Part shown: positions 1 through 5,897 of the stretch, piece after piece | Layout of the letters: each line of letters opens with the position of its first letter | Position numbering within the stretch: the first letter of the stretch is position 1 | Source: Atopobium sp. | GTDB taxonomy: Bacteria; Actinomycetota; Coriobacteriia; Coriobacteriales; Atopobiaceae | Direction of reading: 5' to 3' | DNA: 5,955 nt | Assembly: GCA_015259045.1 (NCBI GenBank) | Contig: JABZHD010000075.1 | Location: 1 to 5,955, forward strand | The notes under the pieces: model-generated | Databases searched by the model: none | Told to the model about the DNA's origin: nothing | What the model saw: the letters and a program-made list of their open reading frames with translations, nothing else | Made by a program: the position numbers and the translations under genes

Positions 1-659
1 ATAGCGTAGTCGTTCATGGAGTCGCCAAAGACAGCAATCTCGTCGCGAGAAATGCCATAGTACCTGCGGATCTGCTCAAGTCCCGTAGCCTTATTCACGC
101 CACGAGGAACCACGTCAATCCACGTCTCACCAGAAGGCATGAACGAAAGTCTGTCGCCCATCTCGCGCTCAAGAATCATAGCCATGTCCATGGATCGAGC
201 CCTGGAATCGCAGCAAATAGCAGCCTTAATGATGCTGACGTCAGGTGAAGGTGGGTCAAACACGCGCTCGGCGTTTGGCAGGTCTTTATCCAGCTCACGC
301 ACAAACGAACTCTGATCATCCAGCAAATACGTATGCGTGCGGTCATAAACAACCAGGTGAATGCAGTCAAACTCGGACGTCAACTCAAACAGCTTACGAA
401 TAGAAGCTGACGAGAAAACCTCGCGGTCGATGACCTCGTTCTCTACATAGACCTGCGTGCCAAGAGAGGCCACGTAGTCAATCTTATCTGCGACCGGCTC
501 AAACAACCAACGCAATGTATCGTAACGACGACCGGAACTTGCTACAAAGTGAACACCGCGTTTGTACAGCTCTTCGATCAGCTCAAATGTCTCTGGCGGA
601 ACCTCGGAATTCTGGTCCAGCAGCGTACCGTCCATGTCCGATGCAATGAGTTTAATCAT
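1..659 (-). CDS. HAD-superfamily hydrolase, Cof/IIB type (C-terminus cut by window edge)
   Basis: Probable cytoplasmic Mg-dependent phosphatase acting on a small phosphorylated metabolite such as a sugar phosphate; the substrate cannot be read from sequence. The 219 visible residues hold all four HAD motifs. Motif I is DMDGTL with nucleophile D8 and acid/base D10, and motif II is SSGR at 41-44. The motif III lysine is K190 in GVNK, and motif IV is GDSMND at 212-217. The large insert between motifs II and III is the C2 cap of the IIB class. Family members are usually about 260-290 residues, so some 45-60 residues lie beyond position 1. The ATG at 659 is preceded by GGAG at a 7-8 base distance, inside the end of the upstream HAD gene, whose TAG is one base away. 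The two genes are therefore almost certainly co-transcribed and translationally coupled. They are also paralogous, most clearly around motifs III and IV. Family call is firm; the specific function is unknown. Confidence 0.93.
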   Translation of the reverse strand, partial: MIKLIASDMDGTLLDQNSEVPPETFELIEELYKRGVHFVASSGRRYDTLRWLFEPVADKIDYVASLGTQVYVENEVIDREVFSSASIRKLFELTSEFDCIHLVVYDRTHTYLLDDQSSFVRELDKDLPNAERVFDPPSPDVSIIKAAICCDSRARSMDMAMILEREMGDRLSFMPSGETWIDVVPRGVNKATGLEQIRRYYGISRDEIAVFGDSMNDYA

Positions 660-660
660 G

Positions 661-1518
661 CTAGTTCTCCATCATAAAACGGGGAGTCTCCCCTACTTTT
701 GTTGCGCGCACAAGCTCTAGCAGGGCATGTGCAACGCCGTCATCTGCAGATGCACCGACGTGATGCTTTGCTACCTGCTTTACCTCTGGAATTGCGTTTG
801 CCACCGCCACCGAGTGCGGAACTTTACTTAAAATCTCAACGTCATTCTCGCCGTCTCCAAAAACAAGCACCTCTTCTGGAGAAATGCCTGTTCTTTCCAG
901 GAGCGTTTCAAAGCCAGTCAACTTGGACACACCCTTGGGTAGCACGTCAAACCACTGAGGAACTACCGACATGGTGTACACGTCTGGGCAGGCTGCAGCC
1001 ACTTTCTGGCGACAGCGCTCCATGTCTTCCTCCGTGCCTGGACACGCAATTGTTGCGGCGACAAAATCGACGTCGTCTGGAACTTGATCAACAATACCCG
1101 AGACAAACACCAGCTTACGCTCGTAATCGGCGAGAATATCTTTGTCCAGCGGACCGACAACATAGGCCGGGTTAAAAAGGTTAGTCTTCTCTGGATAGCA
1201 GACCAAGAACATGTTCTTCTCGTCAGCAAGAGCATCTGCGACGCCCTGCAACGTTTTGTGGTCAAAGATGGAGAGCGAGATAGTCTTGCCTTTGTACAGC
1301 ACGCGCTTGCCCGTGGACATGACGCCCGTTTGCATGCACGCCTCGTCGAGGCTGAAGAGGCGCATCAGCTCAACGTAATCTCGGCCGGTACAGGGGCCAA
1401 ACGCGATGTCCGTTTCTTCCAGGAGCGTGTGAATAGCCTTGCGCGTGAAGTCCGACACGCGTCTGTTGCCAAAAGGCACCAGCGTGTTATCCATATCAGA
1501 TAAAACAAGCTTAATCAC
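661..1518 (-). CDS. HAD-superfamily hydrolase, Cof/IIB type
   Basis: Complete 285-residue cytoplasmic phosphatase of the HAD superfamily, subclass IIB; substrate unknown. Motif I is DMDNTL with D8 and D10; Asn replaces the Gly usual in DMDGTL. Motif II is CTGR at 43-46, the motif III lysine is K199 in GVSK, and motif IV is GDGEND at 221-226. The C-terminal signatures ANAIPEVK (240-247) and DDGVAHAL (259-266) are typical of the Cof group, where such residues close the core fold. Length is normal for the family. The start codon is GTG at 1518-1516, supported by GGGGGA about 6 bases upstream and by alignment of its MIKL start with that of the downstream paralogue. It is the first gene of a two-gene unit; a promoter-like pair lies at 1563-1592. 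The gene to its right (1640-2182) points the same way across a 121-base gap, so it may or may not share a transcript. Confidence 0.95.
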   Translation of the reverse strand: MIKLVLSDMDNTLVPFGNRRVSDFTRKAIHTLLEETDIAFGPCTGRDYVELMRLFSLDEACMQTGVMSTGKRVLYKGKTISLSIFDHKTLQGVADALADEKNMFLVCYPEKTNLFNPAYVVGPLDKDILADYERKLVFVSGIVDQVPDDVDFVAATIACPGTEEDMERCRQKVAAACPDVYTMSVVPQWFDVLPKGVSKLTGFETLLERTGISPEEVLVFGDGENDVEILSKVPHSVAVANAIPEVKQVAKHHVGASADDGVAHALLELVRATKVGETPRFMMEN

Positions 1519-1562
1519 AAACGTCCCCCGTTACTGCATGCTGCACAGGTCAGTGTGGACGT

Positions 1563-1592
1563 ATCGTACGCCGAAGCTTTACGTTGACGCAA
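1563..1592 (-). promoter_or_regulatory. Putative sigma-70-type promoter of the HAD pair
   Basis: Read on the minus strand, TTGCGT (1592-1587) and TACGAT (1568-1563) are separated by 18 bases. This would start transcription near 1556 and give a leader of about 38 bases before the GTG at 1518. Match to consensus is moderate and the call rests on position and spacing only. Confidence 0.4.
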
Positions 1593-1639
1593 GCGACGCG
1601 CCTCAGAGCTGATACAGTCCAAGCTGCATCTTTGTACTT

Positions 1640-2182
1640 CTATCTAGTTGAACTGTGCGCCAAAACGTCAAAACGATCAATCTTGAGCAGCACTTGGTCT
1701 AATCCAATCATACCCGAGAGACGCACCTTTGACGCATTCGAAGTCAAAATTAGAAGATCTCTAAACCCAGAACCCCGACGGCCACCGACCCACTCCATGC
1801 GCTTAATGTCCTGGTAGTTGATGGAAATTTCAGAGCCTACAAAGGGTACTACAACCATCTCGTCATCAAAAAGCGAGACCTTATAACGGCTCAGGATATA
1901 CCACGCCATAAACATGACAACCGAGAAGGACGCAAAGAACGCCATAACAATGTCTGGGTTTGGCGTGAACACGTTAACGTAGCAGAGCCAACCGAGAATA
2001 ACTGCGATGGCACTGACAAACGCCATGTCGATAATGAGCGAACGCGTGAGCGCGGCAGGAGTTACGTAGGTATCGTGGTGGCTGTGGCGGCGCTCAGAAA
2101 TTCCAACGTTTCCCGAGTGCTCTAAAACCGCAGCTATGACGGGTGCCGCAACGACAACAACTCCAAAAAATACTGCGAGCAT
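1640..2182 (-). CDS. Small membrane protein with C-terminal PH-like beta domain, function unknown
   Basis: I do not recognise a named family. The 180-residue product has a hydrophobic N-terminus (1-20), a polar His/Arg-rich stretch (about 21-47), and two more hydrophobic segments at about 51-72 and 78-98. A soluble tail of about 80 residues follows. The tail alternates short beta-like segments (YKVSLFDDEMVVVPF, SEISINYQDIKRMEWV, LLILTSNASKVRLSG) and ends in a probable helix (LDQVLLKIDRFDVL). Small bacterial membrane proteins with PH-like (YcxB/YdbS-style) domains show this pattern, so a membrane-anchored PH-like protein is my inference. The reading frame stays open upstream to 2263. The ATG at 2182-2180 is preferred because AAGGGAGG sits 5 bases before it, and because translation from there opens directly with the first membrane segment. 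Its neighbours give no clue to role. Confidence 0.8.
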   Translation of the reverse strand: MLAVFFGVVVVAAPVIAAVLEHSGNVGISERRHSHHDTYVTPAALTRSLIIDMAFVSAIAVILGWLCYVNVFTPNPDIVMAFFASFSVVMFMAWYILSRYKVSLFDDEMVVVPFVGSEISINYQDIKRMEWVGGRRGSGFRDLLILTSNASKVRLSGMIGLDQVLLKIDRFDVLAHSSTR

Positions 2183-2187
2183 TGCGA

Positions 2188-2195
2188 CCTCCCTT
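2188..2195 (-). promoter_or_regulatory. Ribosome binding site that sets the start of the membrane-protein gene
   Basis: On the minus strand AAGGGAGG ends 5 bases before the ATG at 2182. It is the best Shine-Dalgarno match in this gap and argues against the two in-frame upstream starts at 2263 and 2227, whose extra residues (HGVRE etc.) would translate the leader itself. Confidence 0.8.
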
Positions 2196-2234
2196 ACTCC
2201 GTGAAAAAAAGAACAATGACCCTTCATAATTATG

Positions 2235-2281
2235 CTACGCTCCCGCACACCATTTATTGACAAGGGTGAACGGGAGCGTAG
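2235..2281. repeat. 11-bp perfect inverted repeat between pepT and the membrane-protein gene
   Basis: CTACGCTCCCG (2235-2245) is the exact reverse complement of 2271-2281. The arms flank 25 bases in which a second 4-bp stem (CACC 2248-2251 with GGTG 2265-2268) can form. No T-run follows either arm directly, so it is not a standard intrinsic terminator. On the minus strand a CATAAT hexamer (2234-2229) starts at the edge of the left arm, which puts the repeat where a -35 region or operator would be. It could be a regulator binding site or a processing/stability hairpin at the end of the pepT transcript. Confidence 0.6.
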
Positions 2282-2324
2282 ACGGTAGAAATCTAGCTAT
2301 GAATGGCAAAGCTGCACGTCAAAC

Positions 2325-2411
2325 GGTCGCGCGCGGCGCGGCGGCGCAGGTCGCAGGCAATGCGAGCGCAGCACGGCGGCGCGGCTCGCGTGCGATGCGG
2401 GTGCGGCGGCG
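2325..2411. other. GC-rich low-complexity spacer downstream of pepT
   Basis: The 87 bases after the pepT stop are almost entirely GGC/GCG-type trinucleotide-like sequence, much richer in G+C than the genes around it. No convincing gene, and no stem with a T-run, is visible. It shares a 15-base segment (2340-2354) with the GC-rich leader of pepT (3712-3726), matching at 13 of 15 positions. Confidence 0.55.
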
Positions 2412-3674
2412 CTAGCCGCGGGCAGCAAACTTGGCGACGAGTTTCTCCAGAAGGTCAACAGTAACCTCAAGGCTTGGCACGGGGACAAACTCACGCACGG
2501 AGTGGGCGTTATATCCGCCGGTAGCAATGTTGGGGCATGGCAGGCCGCGGAAGGTGAGTTGAGCGCCATCGGTGCCGCCACGAGCAGCAACAGGCATAGG
2601 CTCAATGCCAACCTCACGATTTGCCTCAAGCGCATAATCAATCAGGAACTCGTAGCCCTCGAACTTCTCGGCCATATTGCGATACTCCTGGTGAATCTCA
2701 ACACGGACGGTATTCTCGCCATAGCGCTTGTTCAAGAACGCGGCGATATCCTGCAAGACCTGCTGGCGGTTGGCAAAGATCTGGGCGTCGTGGTCGCGGA
2801 CGATGTAGCTAAGCTTGACCTCGGACGCGGAACCCTCGATGGCGATTGGGTGGTAGAAGCCCTCGTAGCCCTCGGTGTGCTCAGGGCGCTCGAAGGCGGG
2901 GACCATCTGCTGGAACTCAGAAGCCACGGTGATTGCGTTGACCATGACGTCCTTGGCGCTGCCAGGGTGAACCATGACGCCCTTGAAGTAGACGTCGGCG
3001 TGAGCTGCGTTGAAGCACTCGTAGTTGAACTCGCCGAGGGCCTCGCCGTCGACGGTGTATCCGTACGCGGCACCGAGTTTGTCCAGGGCAAGCAGGCTTG
3101 CACCGTGACCGATCTCCTCGTCAGGGACAAATGCAATTTTGAGTGTAGGGTGTGCGAGCTCGGGGTTATCGCCCAGGCGCTTGAGCAGCGCGCAGATCTC
3201 AGCCACACCGGCCTTATCGTCTGCGGAAAGCAGCGTGGAGCCGTCGGAGCAAATGATGTCCATGCCCACAAAATCCTTGAGGTCAGGGACCTGCTCCTGA
3301 GTGGTAGCGATAGTCTTGCCGTTGACGATGCCGGCGACCAGGTCACCGCCCTCGTAGTGGACGACGTGCGGCTTGATGCCCGAGGCAGGCGCGTCGATGA
3401 CGGAATCCAGGTGCGAGCAAAGCATCAGCGCTGGAGCCGACTCGGCGCCCTTGGATGCGGCGAAAGTGCCGGTGACGTAGGCGTGCTCGTCGACGGTGAC
3501 GTCGGTGCAGCCCAGCGCCTTGAGCTCTTCGCCCAGGTAGCGAGCCATCTCGTGCTGAGCAGGCGTGGAAGGGGTAACGGTGTCGTTGTCGGGGTTGGAC
3601 TGAGAGTCAACCTGCACGTAGCGCATGAAGCGCTCGGCGACATCGGGGAGCTGGTTAGTTGCGGTTTCAGACAT
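2412..3674 (-). CDS. pepT: Peptidase T (tripeptide aminopeptidase, M20 family)
   Basis: Cytoplasmic dizinc exopeptidase that removes the N-terminal residue from tripeptides, the last steps of peptide use. The 420-residue length matches the roughly 410 usual for PepT. Family landmarks appear in order: H88 and D90 in SHLDS (zinc ligand and active-site Asp), the LLSADDKAG motif (148-156) with the bridging Asp, and PDEEIGHG (184-191) with general base E186 and ligand E187. TVDGE (207-211) follows with ligand D209. ARGGTDGAQL (364-373) and GGYNAHSVREFVP (386-398) with the final ligand H391 complete the set. The lid domain is residues of about 220-325. The frame is open far upstream, but the ATG at 3674 is chosen because AGAGAGGA lies 5 bases before it and the PepT alignment begins there. 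Transcription is divergent from the GH32 gene. The upstream stretch is proline/alanine-rich if read in frame and is probably untranslated leader. Confidence 0.96.
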   Translation of the reverse strand: MSETATNQLPDVAERFMRYVQVDSQSNPDNDTVTPSTPAQHEMARYLGEELKALGCTDVTVDEHAYVTGTFAASKGAESAPALMLCSHLDSVIDAPASGIKPHVVHYEGGDLVAGIVNGKTIATTQEQVPDLKDFVGMDIICSDGSTLLSADDKAGVAEICALLKRLGDNPELAHPTLKIAFVPDEEIGHGASLLALDKLGAAYGYTVDGEALGEFNYECFNAAHADVYFKGVMVHPGSAKDVMVNAITVASEFQQMVPAFERPEHTEGYEGFYHPIAIEGSASEVKLSYIVRDHDAQIFANRQQVLQDIAAFLNKRYGENTVRVEIHQEYRNMAEKFEGYEFLIDYALEANREVGIEPMPVAARGGTDGAQLTFRGLPCPNIATGGYNAHSVREFVPVPSLEVTVDLLEKLVAKFAARG

Positions 3675-3679
3675 AGGTA

Positions 3680-3687
3680 TCCTCTCT
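3680..3687 (-). promoter_or_regulatory. Ribosome binding site that sets the pepT start
   Basis: On the minus strand AGAGAGGA ends 5 bases before the ATG at 3674. It decides against a longer product, since the frame remains open for another 64 codons upstream with only TTG/GTG-type candidates and no comparable site. Confidence 0.8.
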
Positions 3688-3734
3688 GGTTCGGGCAAGA
3701 CCGGCGGGGCGGGTGGTGCAGGTCGCGGCGCGGG

Positions 3735-3774
3735 TGCGGGTGCAATCGGCGCAGGCGTTGCGGGTGCAATCGGC
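3735..3774. repeat. Two 16-bp direct repeats in the GC-rich pepT leader
   Basis: TGCGGGTGCAATCGGC occurs at 3735-3750 and again, identically, at 3759-3774, a period of 24 bases. They lie in a GC-rich patch (about 3690-3775) between the pepT ribosome binding site and its likely promoter. Because 24 is a multiple of three and the frame is open, the repeat would encode a Pro/Ala repeat if translated on the minus strand. Confidence 0.75.
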
Positions 3775-3781
3775 CTTGGAT

Positions 3782-3811
3782 GTTGTATGCATTTACTGTA
3801 CCGCAACTCAA
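3782..3811 (-). promoter_or_regulatory. Putative pepT promoter
   Basis: On the minus strand TTGAGT (3811-3806) and TACAAC (3787-3782) are 18 bases apart. A start near 3775 would give a leader of about 100 bases containing the whole GC-rich repeat patch. The match is fair; no regulator site is evident. Confidence 0.35.
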
Positions 3812-3849
3812 AACGAATTAAACCTACCTGCACGAACTTTGCGCGCACA

Positions 3850-3858
3850 TGCCATAAT
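3850..3858 (+). promoter_or_regulatory. Putative extended -10 promoter of the GH32 gene
   Basis: TGC followed by CATAAT (3853-3858) matches an extended -10 element and sits 31 bases before the ATG at 3889. No good -35 hexamer is found at 16-18 bases upstream, as is common for extended -10 promoters or for promoters needing an activator. Confidence 0.4.
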
Positions 3859-3888
3859 AATTGCAAGAAATGCGAAAGACGGAGCGCT

Positions 3889-5511
3889 ATGACAAACGAC
3901 TTTTGGACGCCACAATTTCACCTCTTCCCACCTCAGGGCTGGATGAATGACCCCAACGGACTTTGTCAGTTTAAGTCCGTCTACCACGCGTTTTACCAGT
4001 ACACTCCCGAGTGGCCTGCCAACGAGCTCCGCTTTTGGGGACATGCTGTGAGTAAGGATTTGCTCTCTTGGGAGACTCTACCTATTGCGATTTCTCCAGA
4101 CGCAGCTTTCGATAAGGACGGCGTGTTTTCGGGTTCGGCCTGGATTGAGACGTGCAACGTGTCGGCCGGCGACTGCGGTCACGGCGGCGTTGTGGCAGCC
4201 GGCGACGGCAACGACGACGCCCGCGGCAGTGCAGCGGCCCGCGAGGTCATGCGACTCTTCTACACCGGCAACGTTATGGACGAAACACACCCAGAAGCCG
4301 ACGGCATTGACGTCGGTCGAGAGGCCTATGAGGTCATGGTGACCTCTGAAGATGGACTGAGTTTCTCGCCAAAGCGCGTTGTTTTGAAGCCGGCCGACTA
4401 CCCCGATACCTGCACAAACCACGTGCGCGATCCGAAGGTTTGGGAGCAAGACGGGGCTCTGCGCATGCTGTTAGGTGCTCGCGAGAGGGACACTGCGGCT
4501 GGTCCCGCGAAATCCGCAGATGAACGCTGCGATTCGGGAGCGGCGTTGATTTACGACTCCAGTGATTGTGGCAAGTCGTGGACGCTCCACTCGGTTATAC
4601 GCGGGGCTAACGACCTGGGTCATCGTGAGGCGTTTGGCTACATGTGGGAATGCCCTTTTTTGGTGCAGCTAGATGGCCAGGAGTTTCTATCTATGTGTCC
4701 GCAGGGGCTAAGAGAAGGCGCTGGTACGGAGCCAAGTGCTGGTACGGAGTCAAGCATCGGCGCGTCCAAGGGGTCGCGCTTGAGCGATTCCGCTAACTTG
4801 CAAGAAAACACTTCAAGCGAGCCTCTCGACAAATGGCAAAACATCTGGCAGTCGGGTTATTTTCCGCTTCCAGAGGGGCAGAAGCTTATCAATGTTGAAA
4901 CTGTTTCCACCGATAGCTTTGTGCTCTGGGATCATGGTTTTGACTTCTACGCACCTCAAACGTTCGTCGACGTTTGTGGCCGAACCATTTTGATTGGATG
5001 GATGGGCATCATCGATCCGACTTACCATAGTTATCCTGAAGGCATTGGATTCTGCCACAACCTTACTCTGCCGCGAGAACTTTCGCTGTCTGGTGATGGC
5101 GTTATCCTGCAGCGTCCTGTTAAAGAGCTTGATGCTAAGCGACGCGAATGTGTGGAATTTGTCGCCGACACTGTCGTCAAAATAGATCGACTATCTGCAG
5201 ATATTGAGATTACGGACATATCCGGAGACGGAACTCTTACTCTCAATGACGCGCTTGAGCTTTCTTACTCCAAGGACATTTTTGCCCTGCAATTCATTGA
5301 CGAGGACACCGCCGCAGGTAGAACTCAACGCTCTATTAGGCTAAAGGAGCTTTCTGAACTGCGTCTTATTGTTGACGGATCTACCGTGGAGATTTATCTG
5401 AATGATGGTCGCGTAGTTTTCTCGACGCGATGGTTCCCTGCATCCGAGCGGGTAACGTTGAGCAGCACTTTTGTTGCTGCTAACTCACGAGCATACAGCC
5501 TAATCGCGTAA
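3889..5511 (+). CDS. Glycoside hydrolase family 32, probable sucrose(-6-phosphate) hydrolase
   Basis: Retaining beta-fructosidase that releases fructose from sucrose, sucrose-6-phosphate or short fructans. There is no signal peptide, so it works in the cytoplasm on imported sugar (ScrB/SacA-like). The 540 residues contain the GH32 signatures in order: WMNDPNG (18-24) with nucleophile D21, FSGSA (80-84), RDPKV (180-184) with transition-state Asp D181, and WECP (253-256) with acid/base E254. DFYAPQTF (352-359) and GWMG (370-373) close the propeller. A C-terminal beta-sandwich follows, with DGSTVEIYLNDG at 496-507. It is longer than the usual 450-500 because of three low-complexity insertions, at about 88-118, 201-215 and 276-314. 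The ATG at 3889 has GGAG 4 bases before it and starts right at the conserved propeller; the frame is open further upstream but runs back over pepT. No transporter, PTS or regulator gene is in view, so the phosphorylated or free state of the substrate is undecided. Confidence 0.95.
   Translation: MTNDFWTPQFHLFPPQGWMNDPNGLCQFKSVYHAFYQYTPEWPANELRFWGHAVSKDLLSWETLPIAISPDAAFDKDGVFSGSAWIETCNVSAGDCGHGGVVAAGDGNDDARGSAAAREVMRLFYTGNVMDETHPEADGIDVGREAYEVMVTSEDGLSFSPKRVVLKPADYPDTCTNHVRDPKVWEQDGALRMLLGARERDTAAGPAKSADERCDSGAALIYDSSDCGKSWTLHSVIRGANDLGHREAFGYMWECPFLVQLDGQEFLSMCPQGLREGAGTEPSAGTESSIGASKGSRLSDSANLQENTSSEPLDKWQNIWQSGYFPLPEGQKLINVETVSTDSFVLWDHGFDFYAPQTFVDVCGRTILIGWMGIIDPTYHSYPEGIGFCHNLTLPRELSLSGDGVILQRPVKELDAKRRECVEFVADTVVKIDRLSADIEITDISGDGTLTLNDALELSYSKDIFALQFIDEDTAAGRTQRSIRLKELSELRLIVDGSTVEIYLNDGRVVFSTRWFPASERVTLSSTFVAANSRAYSLIA
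4720..4755 (+). repeat. 18-bp in-frame tandem duplication inside the GH32 gene
   Basis: GCTGGTACGGAGCCAAGT (4720-4737) is followed directly by a second copy (4738-4755) with 16 of 18 bases the same. The two copies encode AGTEPS and AGTESS within the third loop insertion of the enzyme. The near identity points to a fairly recent slippage duplication that kept the frame. Confidence 0.85.
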
Positions 5512-5575
5512 CTCGGTGGATTTGCTTGGCATAGTCTAGCTCCGACACCAAAGGAATACTGTTTGTAGTCACGGA

Positions 5576-5605
5576 TTGAAGCCGTTATGCATGAAATTGC
5601 ATATT
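5576..5605 (+). promoter_or_regulatory. Weak candidate rightward promoter in the intergenic tail
   Basis: TTGAAG (5576-5581) and CATATT (5600-5605) are 18 bases apart. If active it would transcribe the inverted-repeat element to its right. AT-rich DNA gives such matches by chance, so support is low. Confidence 0.2.
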
Positions 5606-5650
5606 CCGTACGTTTTATAAGCAAAATTTTCACAGGACTCAGAAAATTGC

Positions 5651-5856
5651 CGTTTTTGGGGCCTCAGGCGGTAAAAAATGCGTTTAGTTGGGGATGGAGA
5701 AATTTAGTTCAATTTTTTATCTTTATGTTTGCCCAGGAAAGACGAAATAGTTTTAACTATTTCTTTTACTAATTAAGTCAAAATAGCTCATTTTCAAAAT
5801 GAATACACCAACTAAACGCATTTTTTACCTTTTTGGGGCCAAATTTGCCAAAAACG
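5651..5856. repeat. Nested inverted-repeat element, MITE-like or structured RNA/cruciform
   Basis: A perfect 22-bp inverted repeat pairs 5670-5691 with 5808-5829 across 116 bases. Outside it CGTTTTTGG (5651-5659) pairs with CCAAAAACG (5848-5856). Near the middle GAAATAGTT (5744-5752) pairs with 5755-5763. The outer and central stems share the same centre (5753.5) and the 22-bp arms are centred 4 bases away, so the whole 206 bases can fold on itself. Such long terminal inverted repeats without a coding region resemble miniature inverted-repeat elements, but I see no target-site duplication. A structured transcript or a two-way termination region is the alternative. Confidence 0.7.
5744..5770 (+). 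terminator. Weak AT-rich hairpin with short T-run
   Basis: GAAATAGTT and AACTATTTC form a 9-bp stem (8 or fewer pairs with a realistic loop) followed by TTTT at 5764-5767. Only two pairs are G-C, so as an intrinsic terminator for the GH32 transcript, more than 230 bases upstream, it would be weak. It is also the central hairpin of the larger inverted-repeat element. Confidence 0.25.
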
Positions 5857-5881
5857 AGCCCCAAACCAAAGTTTGGAGCTC
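5850..5881 (-). terminator. Leftward intrinsic terminator of a gene beyond the right edge
   Basis: On the minus strand GAGCTCCAAA (5881-5872), loop CTTTGG and TTTGGGGCTC (5865-5856) form a 10-pair stem with one T-G wobble, followed by GTTTTT (5855-5850). On the plus strand the wobble becomes a C-A mismatch and no T-run follows, so the signal is strand-specific and points to transcription entering from the right. Confidence 0.7.
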
Positions 5882-5897
5882 ATTAACGTGCAAATTA

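Noticed and set aside
1084..1503. 139-codon plus-strand frame opposite the second HAD gene
   Set aside because: Antisense shadow of a gene with complete HAD motifs; no initiation signal or domain of its own.
2204..2281. Intrinsic terminator of pepT from the 11-bp inverted repeat plus the T-run at 2204-2210
   Set aside because: About 20 bases separate the stem from the T-run on the minus strand, too far for intrinsic termination.
2297..2641. 114-codon minus-strand frame overlapping the end of pepT and the GC-rich patch
   Set aside because: Overlaps pepT in another frame for most of its length, and the rest is low-complexity Ala/Pro/Arg sequence.
2502..3821. 439-codon plus-strand open frame antisense to pepT
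   Set aside because: It lies wholly opposite a gene with every PepT motif; its Val/Leu/Gly/Asp-rich product has no recognisable domain and follows from the codon bias of pepT.
3625..3888. 88-residue N-terminal extension of the GH32 enzyme
   Set aside because: It would overlap the pepT start, is low-complexity Gly/Ala sequence, and the GH32 domain begins right after the ATG at 3889, which has its own GGAG.
5587..5772. 61-codon plus-strand frame in the intergenic tail
   Set aside because: No good ribosome binding site, an aromatic-rich composition expected from AT-rich DNA, and it contains one arm of the inverted repeat.
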